Assembly: GCA_022710975.1 (NCBI GenBank)
Contig: JAKLGA010000017.1
Coordinates: forward strand, 1 to 64,000
DNA length: 64,000 nt
Origin: Myxococcota bacterium
GTDB taxonomy: Bacteria; Myxococcota; B64-G9
Reading direction: 5' to 3'
Shown here: one piece after another, positions 7,697 through 15,607 of the stretch
Layout of the letters: every line of letters begins with the position of its first letter
How positions within the stretch are numbered: the stretch's first letter is position 1
The notes under the pieces: generated by a model
What the model was told of the DNA's origin: nothing
Seen by the model: only the letters and a program-made list of their open reading frames with translations
Databases searched by the model: none
Program-made: the position numbers and the translations under genes

Positions 7697-8719
7697 ATGG
7701 GCGCGGCAGACGACAGGCTCGAGCGGGTCACCATGGCCCACGGGGCCGGCGGGCGGGCCGCGGCCCGGCTGGTGCAGGAGCGCTTCCTGCCCCACCTGGC
7801 GAACCCGGCGCTCGCGCCCCTCGACGACGGCGCCCTGCTCGAGCTCTCCGGCCGCCTGGCCATCTCCACCGACGCCTTCGTGGTCGAGCCGCTCTTCTTC
7901 CCCGGCGGGGACATCGGCAAGCTGGCGGTGTGCGGCACGCTGAACGACGTGGCCATGTGCGGGGCCGTGCCCCGGGCGCTGTCGGCCGCCTTCGTGCTGG
8001 AGGAGGGGCTGCCGCTCGAGGAGCTCGAGCGGGTGGTCGCGAGCCTCGGCGCCACCGCCCGGGCCGCGGGCGTGCCGGTGGTGACCGGCGACACCAAGGT
8101 GGTCCCGCGCGGCAAGGCCGACCGCCTGTTCATCGCCACCACCGGGCTGGGCGAGCGGCTGCCCGGCGTGGAGGTGGGCGGCCGGCTCGCGCGGCCGGGC
8201 GATCGGGTGCTGGTCTCCGGGCCGCTCGGGGATCACGGCGCGGCCATCCTGGCCTGCCGGGCCGGCATCGCGCTCTCGGGCGAGCTCCGCTCGGACTGCG
8301 CCGCGGTCTCGGCCGCGGTGGTGGCGCTGCTCGCGGCGGTGCCCGGGGTGCACTGCCTGCGCGACCCGACCCGGGGCGGGCTGGCCGCGGTGCTGCACGA
8401 GATCACCCTGGCCTCCGGGGTGGGGCTGGAGCTCGAGGAGGCGCGCGTGCCCGTCTCCCCGGCCACCCGGGCGGCCTGCGAGCTCCTCGGGCTCGACCCG
8501 CTGGGGCTGGCCTGCGAGGGGCGCTTCGTCGCCATCCTGCCCGAGGAGCTGGCCGGGCGGGCGCTCGAGCTGCTCCGCGGCCGGCCCGAGTGCCCGGGGC
8601 CCCTGGACATCGGCCGGGTGGTGGCCGAGCACCCCGGCCGGGTGGTGCTGGCCACGGCCATCGGCGGGCGGCGGCTGCTCGATCTGCCGGAGGGCGAGCC
8701 GCTGCCGCGCATCTGCTAA
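7697..8719 (+). CDS. hypE: HypE, carbamoyl dehydratase for [NiFe]-hydrogenase maturation
   Basis: 340 residues from an ATG. HypE hallmarks are present: MAHGAGGRAAARLV near the start, the AIR-synthase-like core STDAFVV...FFPGGDIGKLAVCGTLNDVAMCGA, TGDTKVV, DPTRGGLAAVLHE, and the C-terminal PRIC whose last cysteine receives the carbamoyl group from HypF and is dehydrated to thiocyanate, the source of the CN ligands. Both the catalytic core and the terminal cysteine look intact. No other hyp gene or hydrogenase subunit lies in the window, so its partners must be elsewhere. It is a single transcription unit diverging from the kinase operon. Confidence 0.93.
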   Translation: MGAADDRLERVTMAHGAGGRAAARLVQERFLPHLANPALAPLDDGALLELSGRLAISTDAFVVEPLFFPGGDIGKLAVCGTLNDVAMCGAVPRALSAAFVLEEGLPLEELERVVASLGATARAAGVPVVTGDTKVVPRGKADRLFIATTGLGERLPGVEVGGRLARPGDRVLVSGPLGDHGAAILACRAGIALSGELRSDCAAVSAAVVALLAAVPGVHCLRDPTRGGLAAVLHEITLASGVGLELEEARVPVSPATRAACELLGLDPLGLACEGRFVAILPEELAGRALELLRGRPECPGPLDIGRVVAEHPGRVVLATAIGGRRLLDLPEGEPLPRIC

Positions 8720-8735
8720 CCTACCCCAAAACCCT

Positions 8736-8764
8736 TTGACTCGGCCCGGCCCGGCCGGTACGGT
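8736..8764 (+). promoter_or_regulatory. Sigma70-type promoter
   Basis: TTGACT-N17-TACGGT, start near 8771, with GAGGTG and a TTG start codon following. Probably drives the lipoprotein gene and perhaps the tdk-upp pair. Confidence 0.65.
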
Positions 8765-8797
8765 GGGGCGACCCTGGACGGTACCCCGAGGTGATTC

Positions 8798-10654
8798 TTG
8801 TCGCTGCGTGCGGCGTGCGCCTCTGCCCTCCTGCTGCTGCTGGCCCTGCTGCCAAGCGCCTGCATGAAACGCGTGCCCGTGTCGGCCGGCGGCGATCGCG
8901 CCCTGGAGGCCGGCGCACCCGCGCGCCTGGGCCAGCCGCTCGAGCTGCCCGAGGGCGCCCGGGTGGCCTGGGAGCTCGGCGACGGCGTGCGCGCGGAGGG
9001 GGCCGAGATCGAGCACACCTGGCAGCGCCCGGGCGACTACACCCTGCGGGTGGAGATCGTCGATCCCGACGGGGAGCGGCGCGCCGACACGGCCCGGGTG
9101 CGCGTGACCCGGCCCCCGCTCGAGCGGGCCGCGCCCGACTCGGCCCAGGTGGTGCTGTGGCTGCCGCGGCCGGCGGCCGAGGGCGCGGCGCTCTCGCGCC
9201 TGCCGCTGCTCCTCGAGCGCCTGGTGGCCGACGGCCAGGCGGCCAACGCGCTGCTGGCCGGCGCGCGGGAGGCGCTCGGCTTCGATCCCTTCTCCGCCGC
9301 GGGCTGGCGCACCGCCGGCCTGGACCCGCAGGGCGATCTGGCCTGGCTGGGCCTGGACGTCCCGGGCACGAGCCCCCCGCGCGCGGTCGGCCTGATGGCG
9401 ATCGCGGCCGGGGACGAGGCGGTCCTGCAGGCCCACCTGGGCCGCGCCCTGGCCGGCGCGGACGAGGCCCGCTGGCAGCCCCGCGCCGGGGCCGAGGGGC
9501 TGCAGGAGCTGCGCGCGACGGGCGACGGCCGGCTGCTCGGGCTCGCGGTCCAGGCGCGCGGCTACCTGTGGCTGGCCCCGACCGACGCCCTGGGCGAGGG
9601 CCCGGCGGACGCGGAGCGGGCGCTGGGGCCGCTGCTGCGGGCCGACGGCCCGCGCCTGGCCGGGCTGCCCGCCTGGCGGGAGCTGCTCGGGCGCCGGCCG
9701 CCCGGCGGGCTGTGCCTGTGGCTGCGCGAGATCGACTCCGGGCCGGGCCCCGACGGCGAGGGCGGGCTGCCGCCAGGTGGGCTGCCGCCAGGTGGGCTGC
9801 CGCCAGGTGGGCTGCCGCCAGGTGTTCGCGCGGCCCTGGGCGGCCTGCGCCTGGACCTCGACCTCGGCGAGGCCGACCTCGGCCTGGACGGCTGGCTCCA
9901 GCTCCGCGGGCCCGAGGCCGCCAGCCTCGCGGCGGTGCTCCGGGCGCGCCGGGCGCCGCCGGCCTTCGACGGGCGGGTGCCGCCGGGCAGCCACGCGCTG
10001 CTGAAGCTGTCCCTGGACGCGGTCGGGCTCGCGCGCCTGGTGGCCGGCTGGCTCGGCCAGGACGAGGGCTGGCGGCGGGCCCAGGAGGCCATCGACCAGC
10101 TCTCGGCCCAGACCGGCCTGGACGTGCGCGGCGGGCTGCTGGACAACCTGGGCGACAGCTACCTGCTCAGCCTGCGGCTGCGGCCGGCGGCGCTGCTCGC
10201 CAGGCTCGACGACCCGGCCGCCGCCGGCCCGGACCTGGCCGAGCTCTGCTCGGGCCGGCTGGTGGCCCAGGCGCTCGACCCCGAGCGGCTGCGGCTGCTG
10301 CTGGCGGCCCTGCTGCCCGCGGTCGGGCTCGGCCTGGACGCCGCCGTGCGGGACGGGCTGCTGGAGATCGCGCTGCCGGCCCCGGCCGCGCCGCCGCCCG
10401 ACGGACCGGGCGGGCTGCTGGCCGCGCTCCCGGACCTGGATGCGCCCGGCCGCCAGGTGCTGGCGCTGGATCTGCGCCGGCTCAGGCTCGATCTGCGGGC
10501 GCTGGGCCCGGGCGACACCGAGGGCATGGCCGGCCTGATCCGCTCGGTCCTGTGGGCCGGGCTGGAGCAGGCGGGCGAGCTGGGGCTGCTGCGCGCGGAC
10601 GCCGAGCTCACGCCCACCGGGCTGTGGCTGCGGATCTCTCTCGACCTGCGCTGA
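8798..10654 (+). CDS. Large secreted lipoprotein, DUF3352-like, function unknown
   Basis: 618 residues. The TTG start is supported by GAGGTG five bases upstream. A signal peptide ends in the lipobox LPSAC (C22). Residues about 45-105 form a PKD-like beta sandwich ([13 protein letters not shown]...[20 protein letters not shown]). The remainder is rich in Ala, Leu, Gly and Arg, with [37 protein letters not shown] and LPAWRELLG, faintly reminiscent of DUF3352 proteins. A four-copy GLPPG repeat sits near residues 323-342. It ends 11 bp before tdk. No enzymatic motif is seen; an envelope role is inferred only from the lipobox. Confidence 0.75.
   Translation: MSLRAACASALLLLLALLPSACMKRVPVSAGGDRALEAGAPARLGQPLELPEGARVAWELGDGVRAEGAEIEHTWQRPGDYTLRVEIVDPDGERRADTARVRVTRPPLERAAPDSAQVVLWLPRPAAEGAALSRLPLLLERLVADGQAANALLAGAREALGFDPFSAAGWRTAGLDPQGDLAWLGLDVPGTSPPRAVGLMAIAAGDEAVLQAHLGRALAGADEARWQPRAGAEGLQELRATGDGRLLGLAVQARGYLWLAPTDALGEGPADAERALGPLLRADGPRLAGLPAWRELLGRRPPGGLCLWLREIDSGPGPDGEGGLPPGGLPPGGLPPGGLPPGVRAALGGLRLDLDLGEADLGLDGWLQLRGPEAASLAAVLRARRAPPAFDGRVPPGSHALLKLSLDAVGLARLVAGWLGQDEGWRRAQEAIDQLSAQTGLDVRGGLLDNLGDSYLLSLRLRPAALLARLDDPAAAGPDLAELCSGRLVAQALDPERLRLLLAALLPAVGLGLDAAVRDGLLEIALPAPAAPPPDGPGGLLAALPDLDAPGRQVLALDLRRLRLDLRALGPGDTEGMAGLIRSVLWAGLEQAGELGLLRADAELTPTGLWLRISLDLR
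9764..9823 (+). repeat. Tandem repeat, 4 x 15 bp, in frame
   Basis: Four identical copies of GGGCTGCCGCCAGGT back to back encode (GLPPG)4 inside the lipoprotein gene. Perfect identity suggests recent expansion. Copy-number change would add or remove five residues without shifting frame. Confidence 0.95.
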
Positions 10655-10665
10655 AGGAGGAAGGC

Positions 10666-11253
10666 ATGCACCTGCAACCCGTGAACACAGGCTGGATCGA
10701 GGTCATCTGCGGCTCGATGTTCAGCGGCAAGACCGAGGAGCTCATCCGCCGGCTGCGGCGCGCCCAGATCGCCCGGCAGAAGGTGGTCATCTTCAAGCCC
10801 GCCATCGACACGCGCTACCACGCCGAGCAGATCGTCAGCCACAGCGACCAGCGCATGGAGTCCATCCCCATCGCCAGCGCCCGCGAGATCCCGGCCCGGG
10901 TCGGCGCGGACATCAAGGTGGTCGGGGTGGACGAGGCCCAGTTCTTCGGGCCCGAGGTGGTCGAGGTGTGCGAGGCGCTCGCCAACCGCGGGGTGCGGGT
11001 GATCGTGGCCGGCCTCGACCAGGACTTCCGCGGCCAGCCCTTCGGGCCCATGCCGCAGCTGCTGGCGGTGGCGGAGTTCATCACCAAGAACATGGCCATC
11101 TGCGTGCGCTGCGGGAACCCGGCCAACCGCTCCCAGCGCATCAGCCCGTCGAAGGATCAGCTCCTGGTGGGCGCGGCCGACTCCTACGAGGCGCGCTGCC
11201 GCCACTGCTGGCGCCCGGAGCCCGAGCCCGCCGGGGAAGGGAAACAGGCATGA
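10666..11253 (+). CDS. tdk: Thymidine kinase
   Basis: 195 residues; ATG preceded by AAGGAGGAA. Type II thymidine kinase: P-loop [11 protein letters not shown] (16-26), the DEAQFF Walker B motif (89-94), the [11 protein letters not shown] loop, and zinc cysteines C146/C149 and C178/C181. It phosphorylates thymidine to dTMP for salvage. It overlaps the following phosphoribosyltransferase by ATGA, so the two are co-translated. Length is normal for the family. Confidence 0.96.
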   Translation: MHLQPVNTGWIEVICGSMFSGKTEELIRRLRRAQIARQKVVIFKPAIDTRYHAEQIVSHSDQRMESIPIASAREIPARVGADIKVVGVDEAQFFGPEVVEVCEALANRGVRVIVAGLDQDFRGQPFGPMPQLLAVAEFITKNMAICVRCGNPANRSQRISPSKDQLLVGAADSYEARCRHCWRPEPEPAGEGKQA

Positions 11254-12068
11254 ACGATCGCGCCTACCGCCACCTGTGTTACCGGGCCAACGAGATCCGC
11301 CACCGCTACGGGCGCCAGGTGCACGTGCTCGGCGATCCGGTCATCCTGGCCCGCATCCTGCGCCTGTCGCTGCCGGAGACGCAGTCCATCCAGGGCTCGC
11401 TGCTGCTGAAGTCCATCTACCGTGATCTGGTGCGGGTGACCATGGCGGCCGAGTTCCCGCGCTGCCGCACCGCGGCCGCCTCCCGCATGATCCGCGCCGA
11501 GCCGGACGCCATCTGGTCGGGCGAGGTGATCGATCCGGACACCACCGTGGTCAGCGTGGCCGTGGCCCGCGCCGGGCTGATCACCTCCCAGGTGTGCTAC
11601 GAGGAGATCGGCCAGGTCATCCACCCGCAGAACGTGCGCCAGGACTTCCTGACGATCGAGCGCAAGACCGGCAAGGGCGGCCGGGTCCTGGGCGCCCGGG
11701 TGACCGGGGCCAAGGTGGGCGGCTCGTACGCCGGGCGCATCGTGCTGCTGCCCGATCCCATGGGCGCCACCGGCGGCTCCCTGGATCTGGCCATCCGCTT
11801 CCTGCGGGCCCAGCCGGGCGGGCGGGAGATCGCCAAGATCATCTCGCTCAACCTGGTCATCACCCCGGAGTTCGTGCGGCGCATGCGCCAGGGGCACCCG
11901 GCGGTGCAGGTGTACGCCGCGCGCCTCGACCGGGGGCGGAGCGCGCCCGAGGTGCTGCGCGCCGTGCCGGGCGCGCACCCCGAGCGCGAGTTCGGGCTGA
12001 ACAAGAAGGGCTACATCGTGCCGGGCCTGGGCGGCCTGGGCGAGTACCTGAACAACGCGGAGTACTAG
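11250..12068 (+). CDS. upp: Uracil phosphoribosyltransferase-like protein
   Basis: 272 residues from an ATG overlapping the tdk stop (ATGA). The C-terminal 200 residues carry the UPRTase signature: PRPP loop [12 protein letters not shown] (167-177), [15 protein letters not shown], and [17 protein letters not shown], where the GYIVPGLGD-type loop of Upp binds uracil. It would make UMP from uracil and PRPP. It is about 60 residues longer than typical Upp because of an N-terminal extension, so substrate preference may differ. A strong terminator follows at once. Confidence 0.85.
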   Translation: MNDRAYRHLCYRANEIRHRYGRQVHVLGDPVILARILRLSLPETQSIQGSLLLKSIYRDLVRVTMAAEFPRCRTAAASRMIRAEPDAIWSGEVIDPDTTVVSVAVARAGLITSQVCYEEIGQVIHPQNVRQDFLTIERKTGKGGRVLGARVTGAKVGGSYAGRIVLLPDPMGATGGSLDLAIRFLRAQPGGREIAKIISLNLVITPEFVRRMRQGHPAVQVYAARLDRGRSAPEVLRAVPGAHPEREFGLNKKGYIVPGLGGLGEYLNNAEY

Positions 12069-12104
12069 AAACTCGAGCGCGCAGTAGCGCGCGACGAGTT
12101 TTTT
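12069..12104 (+). terminator. Rho-independent terminator after upp-like gene
   Basis: Stem AAACTCG/CGAGTTT continuing into GCGCGC/GCGCGC around the loop AGTA, followed by a run of six T. It starts one base after the upp stop codon. A second, weaker inverted repeat (CCCGTG/CACGGG) lies at 12107-12129 just before hpt. Confidence 0.9.
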
Positions 12105-12149
12105 GTCCCGTGGCGCGCAGCGGCACGGGGCTAGAGAGGGGAGGGCGCC

Positions 12150-12680
12150 GTGCAGACAGGCATTCGGACGTTGATCCCGGAGCAGGACATCCAGCGGCGC
12201 GTGCGCGAGCTGGGGGAGCAGATCTCGCGCGACTACGCGGGCCAGGAGCTGGTGCTGGTCGGGGTGCTCAAGGGCTGCTTCCTGTTCATGGCCGATCTGT
12301 GCCGGCACATCGACCTGCCGCTGGCCTGCGACTTCCTGGGGGTGTCCTCCTACGGGGATCGCACCAGCACCTCCGGCGTGGTGCGCATCACCTCGGATCT
12401 CACCCGGCCCGTGGAGGGCCAGCACCTGCTGGTGGTGGAGGACATCGTCGACACCGGGCTGACCATGCAGTACCTGCTGGAGAACCTGGGCAGCCGCAAG
12501 CCCCGCAGCATCAAGATCTGCTCCCTGCTGGAAAAGCCGTCCCGCGCGGTGGTCAAGGTGCCCATCGACTACCTGGGCTTCACCATCGAGGACGTGTTCG
12601 TGGTCGGCTACGGCCTCGACTTCCAGGGGCGTTTCCGCAACCTGCGCTACCTCGGGGTGCTCGGGGAGTCCGGGCGCTAG
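12150..12680 (+). CDS. hpt: Hypoxanthine phosphoribosyltransferase
   Basis: 176 residues from a GTG preceded by GAGAGGGGAGGG. Family features: LVGVLKGCFLFMADL, the SSYGDRTSTSG flexible loop, the PRPP-binding motif VVEDIVDTG (95-103) and DYLGFTIEDVFVVGYGLDF at the purine-binding end. It converts hypoxanthine and/or guanine to IMP/GMP. It follows tdk and upp but is separated from them by a terminator, so it is expressed by read-through or from its own promoter. Length is standard. Confidence 0.96.
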   Translation: MQTGIRTLIPEQDIQRRVRELGEQISRDYAGQELVLVGVLKGCFLFMADLCRHIDLPLACDFLGVSSYGDRTSTSGVVRITSDLTRPVEGQHLLVVEDIVDTGLTMQYLLENLGSRKPRSIKICSLLEKPSRAVVKVPIDYLGFTIEDVFVVGYGLDFQGRFRNLRYLGVLGESGR

Positions 12681-12682
12681 CG

Positions 12683-12711
12683 TTGCAAAAAGGGGCTCCC
12701 TCCGCTATACG
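12683..12711 (+). promoter_or_regulatory. Sigma70-type promoter
   Basis: TTGCAA-N17-TATACG, start near 12718, about 20 bp before the next ATG with its GAGAGG ribosome site. Confidence 0.65.
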
Positions 12712-12739
12712 TGGGGCCGGACGAAGGGAGAGGTTGGCC

Positions 12740-13531
12740 ATGGTGGATACCATCCAGGAGTCCCTGCCGGCGCCCTCGCGCTCGCGCAAGCGGGGCAGCG
12801 GCTGGATCATCGCCGCGCTGCTCATCCTGGCCCTGCTGGGCGTGATCGTGTACCTGCTCAGCCTGCTCAACTCGAAGAAGTACTTCCTGGCGGCCGAGGG
12901 CGAGCAGCTCGTGGTCAAGCAGGGCATCTTCTTCCTGGCCGGCAGCGATCGCTTCCGGCCCAGCGACCCCGCCCTGGCGGGCCTGTACGAGCCCATCGAC
13001 CTGCCGCCGGGCCACCGCGGCGGCGAGCGGGAGTTCGAGGACCTGCCCTCGCTGAACACCGAGCTGGCGGCGGTCATGCTGCAGCAGGCCGAGGTGTGGG
13101 TGTTCGCCCAGGAGGACGCGCTGTACAAGAAGGGCGTGAACTACCTGGACCGCCTGGGCAAGTTGAACGGTCTGTCCCAGTCCCAGCTCAAGGCCATCGA
13201 GGCGCTGCGCGCGGACGTGGACTACCTGGAGGCGCGCTCCGCCTACGCCGGGGTGGAGGACACCCTCGAGGACGCCCTGCGCAAGTTCCGCAAGTCCAAG
13301 CTCAACGAGGACAGCCGCTTCAAGGACACCGAGGCCTGGATCGGCCGGGTGCAGCACCTGCTGGAGACCATCCGCGAGAGCAAGGAGGGGCCGCGGCCGG
13401 TGCTGCCCGAGGCTCCGCCCGCCGAGCCCGGCGCGGTGAAGCCGGGCGAGACCCTGCCGGCCGGCAAGGCCGACCCGGCCGAGCCGGAGGCCGCCCGGCC
13501 CGCCCCCCCCGCCGAGGCCCCCGCCCCCTGA
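12740..13531 (+). CDS. Single-pass membrane protein, unknown function
   Basis: 263 residues. A short basic cytoplasmic tail (RSRKRGSG) is followed by one membrane helix at about 22-42 and then a periplasmic domain. That domain starts KKYFLAAEGEQLVVKQGIFFLAGSDRF and continues in helical, charged sequence resembling a scaffold. The last ~45 residues are Pro/Ala/Glu-rich and probably disordered. No family is recognised. It stands alone with its own promoter and converges on carbamate kinase with no gap to speak of. Confidence 0.8.
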   Translation: MVDTIQESLPAPSRSRKRGSGWIIAALLILALLGVIVYLLSLLNSKKYFLAAEGEQLVVKQGIFFLAGSDRFRPSDPALAGLYEPIDLPPGHRGGEREFEDLPSLNTELAAVMLQQAEVWVFAQEDALYKKGVNYLDRLGKLNGLSQSQLKAIEALRADVDYLEARSAYAGVEDTLEDALRKFRKSKLNEDSRFKDTEAWIGRVQHLLETIRESKEGPRPVLPEAPPAEPGAVKPGETLPAGKADPAEPEAARPAPPAEAPAP

Positions 13532-13532
13532 G

Positions 13533-14492
13533 TCAGCCTGGCAGGATCTTGGTGCCGGCCTCGCCCTGGAGCGCCTTGGCCAGGAACTCGGGCGAGGTGA
13601 TGATGGCCTCCTGGCCGCCCGCCTCCAGGTAGCTGGCCACGGCCTGGATCTTGGGGCCCATGGAGCCGGCCGGGAACTGGCCGGCCTGCAGCAGCCGGCG
13701 CGCCTCGCCGAGCGTCAGGCTGGGGAGGGCCCGCTGGTCGGGCTTGTTGTAGTTCAGGCACACCCGCTCGACGGCGGTGGAGATGATGAAGCGGTCGGCC
13801 CGGAGCTGGTTGGCGAGCAGCGCCGAGGCGTAGTCCTTGTCGATGACCGCCGGCACGCCCTCCAGGTCCCCGGCGGCGTTCCGGATCACCGGGATGCCGC
13901 CGCCGCCGACCGCGATGACCACCACGCCCGCGTCCACCAGCAGGCGCACGGCGTCGAGCTCGAGGATCTCCCGGGGCAGGGGGCTGGCCACCACCCGGCG
14001 CCAGCCGCGGCCCGCGTCCTCCCGCACGTCCCAGCCGTCCTTGGCCTTGTGCTTCAGGGCCTGGGCCTCGTCCATGAACGAGCCGATCGGCTTGGAGGGC
14101 TTCTGGAAGGCCGGGTCGTCGCGATCCACCAGCACCTGGGTGACCACCGTCACCACCGGCCGCACCAGCCCGGCGGCCCGCAGCTCGTTGGCCAGGCACT
14201 GCTGGATCATGTAGCCGATCGCGCCCTGGGTGTCGGCCCCGATGCTGGGCAGCGGCACCGGGTGCAGCTCCTGCACCGACAGCTCGGAGCGGCGCAGGAT
14301 GAAGCCCACCTGGGGGCCGTTGCCGTGGGTGACCACCACGGTCCAGCCCAGCTCGATCATCTCCCGGATGTGCTTGCAGGTCTCCCGGGTGACCTCGAAC
14401 TGATCCTCGACGCTCTGGTGGTCCTTGTCGCGGATCAGCGAGTTCCCCCCGATGGCCAGCACGACCAGCTTGCTCTTCTTCTCGGCGCCCAT
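13533..14492 (-). CDS. arcC: Carbamate kinase
   Basis: 319 residues from an ATG preceded by GAGGGTGA; a longer reading adds 40 unlikely residues. Amino-acid-kinase family motifs: VVLAIGGNSL at the start, VVTHGNGPQVGFILRRSE, VVIAVGGGGIPV, VIDKDYASALLA, and GSMGPKIQA near the C-terminus. It transfers phosphate between carbamoyl phosphate and ADP, usually the ATP-forming last step of arginine or purine-derived carbamoyl catabolism. No arcA/arcB lies nearby. It diverges from the TPR lipoprotein gene, and its promoter overlaps that gene's start. Confidence 0.95.
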   Translation of the reverse strand: MGAEKKSKLVVLAIGGNSLIRDKDHQSVEDQFEVTRETCKHIREMIELGWTVVVTHGNGPQVGFILRRSELSVQELHPVPLPSIGADTQGAIGYMIQQCLANELRAAGLVRPVVTVVTQVLVDRDDPAFQKPSKPIGSFMDEAQALKHKAKDGWDVREDAGRGWRRVVASPLPREILELDAVRLLVDAGVVVIAVGGGGIPVIRNAAGDLEGVPAVIDKDYASALLANQLRADRFIISTAVERVCLNYNKPDQRALPSLTLGEARRLLQAGQFPAGSMGPKIQAVASYLEAGGQEAIITSPEFLAKALQGEAGTKILPG

Positions 14493-14541
14493 GCAGTCAC
14501 CCTCGCGAGTCAGGCCTTGTGCCGCGTCGGCCGCGGCGCTA

Positions 14542-14572
14542 GCGTGTTTCCCGAGGTCCCGGGAAACCACGC
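14542..14572. promoter_or_regulatory. Inverted repeat between divergent genes
   Basis: GTTTCCCG and CGGGAAAC flank a 6-bp centre (14546-14567). With one bulged base the pairing extends through GCGT/ACGC. It lies between the arcC start and its predicted promoter, so it could be an operator or a structured leader. Confidence 0.5.
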
Positions 14573-14583
14573 GCAGAGGCCGT

Positions 14584-14612
14584 TTCGTAGCAGATGGATC
14601 CACGCGAGTCAA
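14584..14612 (-). promoter_or_regulatory. Candidate sigma70-type promoter of arcC
   Basis: Minus strand TTGACT-N17-TACGAA. It overlaps the first codons of the divergent gene starting at 14594 and would give an arcC leader of about 85 bases containing the inverted repeat. Confidence 0.45.
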
Positions 14613-15544
14613 TCCGCCGCCCGCGTCCGCTCCGGCCCGGCTGGGCCCTGGCCCTGGCCCTGCTGTGCGGGCCCGGCTGCCAGGGCGACCCGCTCCGGGG
14701 CTGGTGCCTGGAGGGCGACCTGGGCGGCTTCCGCCTCGAGAGCCTGGAGCGGCTGCCGGCGCCGGAGCGGGGCTGCCGGGCGCGCTACGCCGACGGTCAG
14801 GGTCGCGCGGCCGTCGTCCGGGTCACGCCCCACCGCCCGGGCCGCTTCGCCCAGGAGGGGCCGCCCGTGCCGTTCGAACGCTTCCTGGTGTACGCGCGGC
14901 CGGTGGCCGCGGGCACCGAGGTCGGCTGGTACACCGACCAGGTCCTGGTCGAGCTCACCCTCGCGGGCCTGAAGGCCCCGGAGGGGCCGGTGCTGCGGGC
15001 CTACCTCTACCTGCACCCCTCGGCGGTGGCCGACGAGGTCCGGGCGCGCGAGCGCGACGTGGCGGAGCTGCGGGCCGCCAGCCGCCAGACCCCCCGGGAC
15101 GCCCGCCCGCACCTCGACCTGGCCCGCAACTACCGCAAGCTCGGCAACACCATCATGGCCGCCCAGGAGTACCACATCGCGGTCGAGCTGGCCCCGACCT
15201 GCTTCGACTGCTACCTGGAGCTGGGGCTGCTCTACCGGGAGCTGCGCCACTGGGACCTGTCCATCCGCGCGCTGCGCAAGGCCTGCGCGCTCGGGCCGGC
15301 CGAGCTCGGCGCCTGGCTGGCGCTGGGCGATCTGAGCTACGAGCTGCACAACCGCAGCGAGGCCATGCTGGCCTACCGGCGCGCGCTCGGCCTGCCGCTG
15401 GCGGAGGCCGACCGGGCCCGGCTGGCCGAGCGCCTGGCCGCCCTGGAGAAGGGCGAGTTCATGATCGAGGTGCTGCCCCACGCGGCCGAGCCGCCGCCCG
15501 CCGCGCCGGACGCCGGCCCAGCCGGTGACGGCCCCGGCCCGTGA
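14594..15544 (+). CDS. TPR-containing envelope protein, unknown function
   Basis: 316 residues from an ATG. The N-terminus (RRPRPLRPGWALALALLCGPGC) is a likely signal sequence ending in a weak lipobox. Residues 30-135 form a beta-rich region with VELTLAGLKAPEGPVLRAYLYLHPSAVADEV. Residues about 165-285 are at least three TPR units (ARPHLDLARNYRKLGNTIMAAQEYHIAVELAP; CYLELGLLYRELRHWDLSIRALRKACAL; AWLALGDLSYELHNRSEAMLAYRRAL). The tail is Pro/Ala-rich. It probably mediates protein contacts at the envelope. No clear ribosome site precedes the ATG. Confidence 0.75.
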   Translation: MDPRESIRRPRPLRPGWALALALLCGPGCQGDPLRGWCLEGDLGGFRLESLERLPAPERGCRARYADGQGRAAVVRVTPHRPGRFAQEGPPVPFERFLVYARPVAAGTEVGWYTDQVLVELTLAGLKAPEGPVLRAYLYLHPSAVADEVRARERDVAELRAASRQTPRDARPHLDLARNYRKLGNTIMAAQEYHIAVELAPTCFDCYLELGLLYRELRHWDLSIRALRKACALGPAELGAWLALGDLSYELHNRSEAMLAYRRALGLPLAEADRARLAERLAALEKGEFMIEVLPHAAEPPPAAPDAGPAGDGPGP

Positions 15545-15547
15545 CGG

Positions 15548-15576
15548 TTGCCTCCCGCCGAGGCCGGGGTTAGACT
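15548..15576 (+). promoter_or_regulatory. Sigma70-type promoter
   Basis: TTGCCT-N17-TAGACT, start near 15583, about 25 bp before the ATG of the cysteine-rich lipoprotein, with GGAGG in between. Confidence 0.65.
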
Positions 15577-15607
15577 GCCCGCAGATCGCCCATCCCGGAG
15601 GTGGCCC

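Noticed and set aside
9764-9823. Tandem repeat as a CRISPR array
   Set aside because: Units are 15 bp, directly adjacent without spacers, and in frame within a gene.
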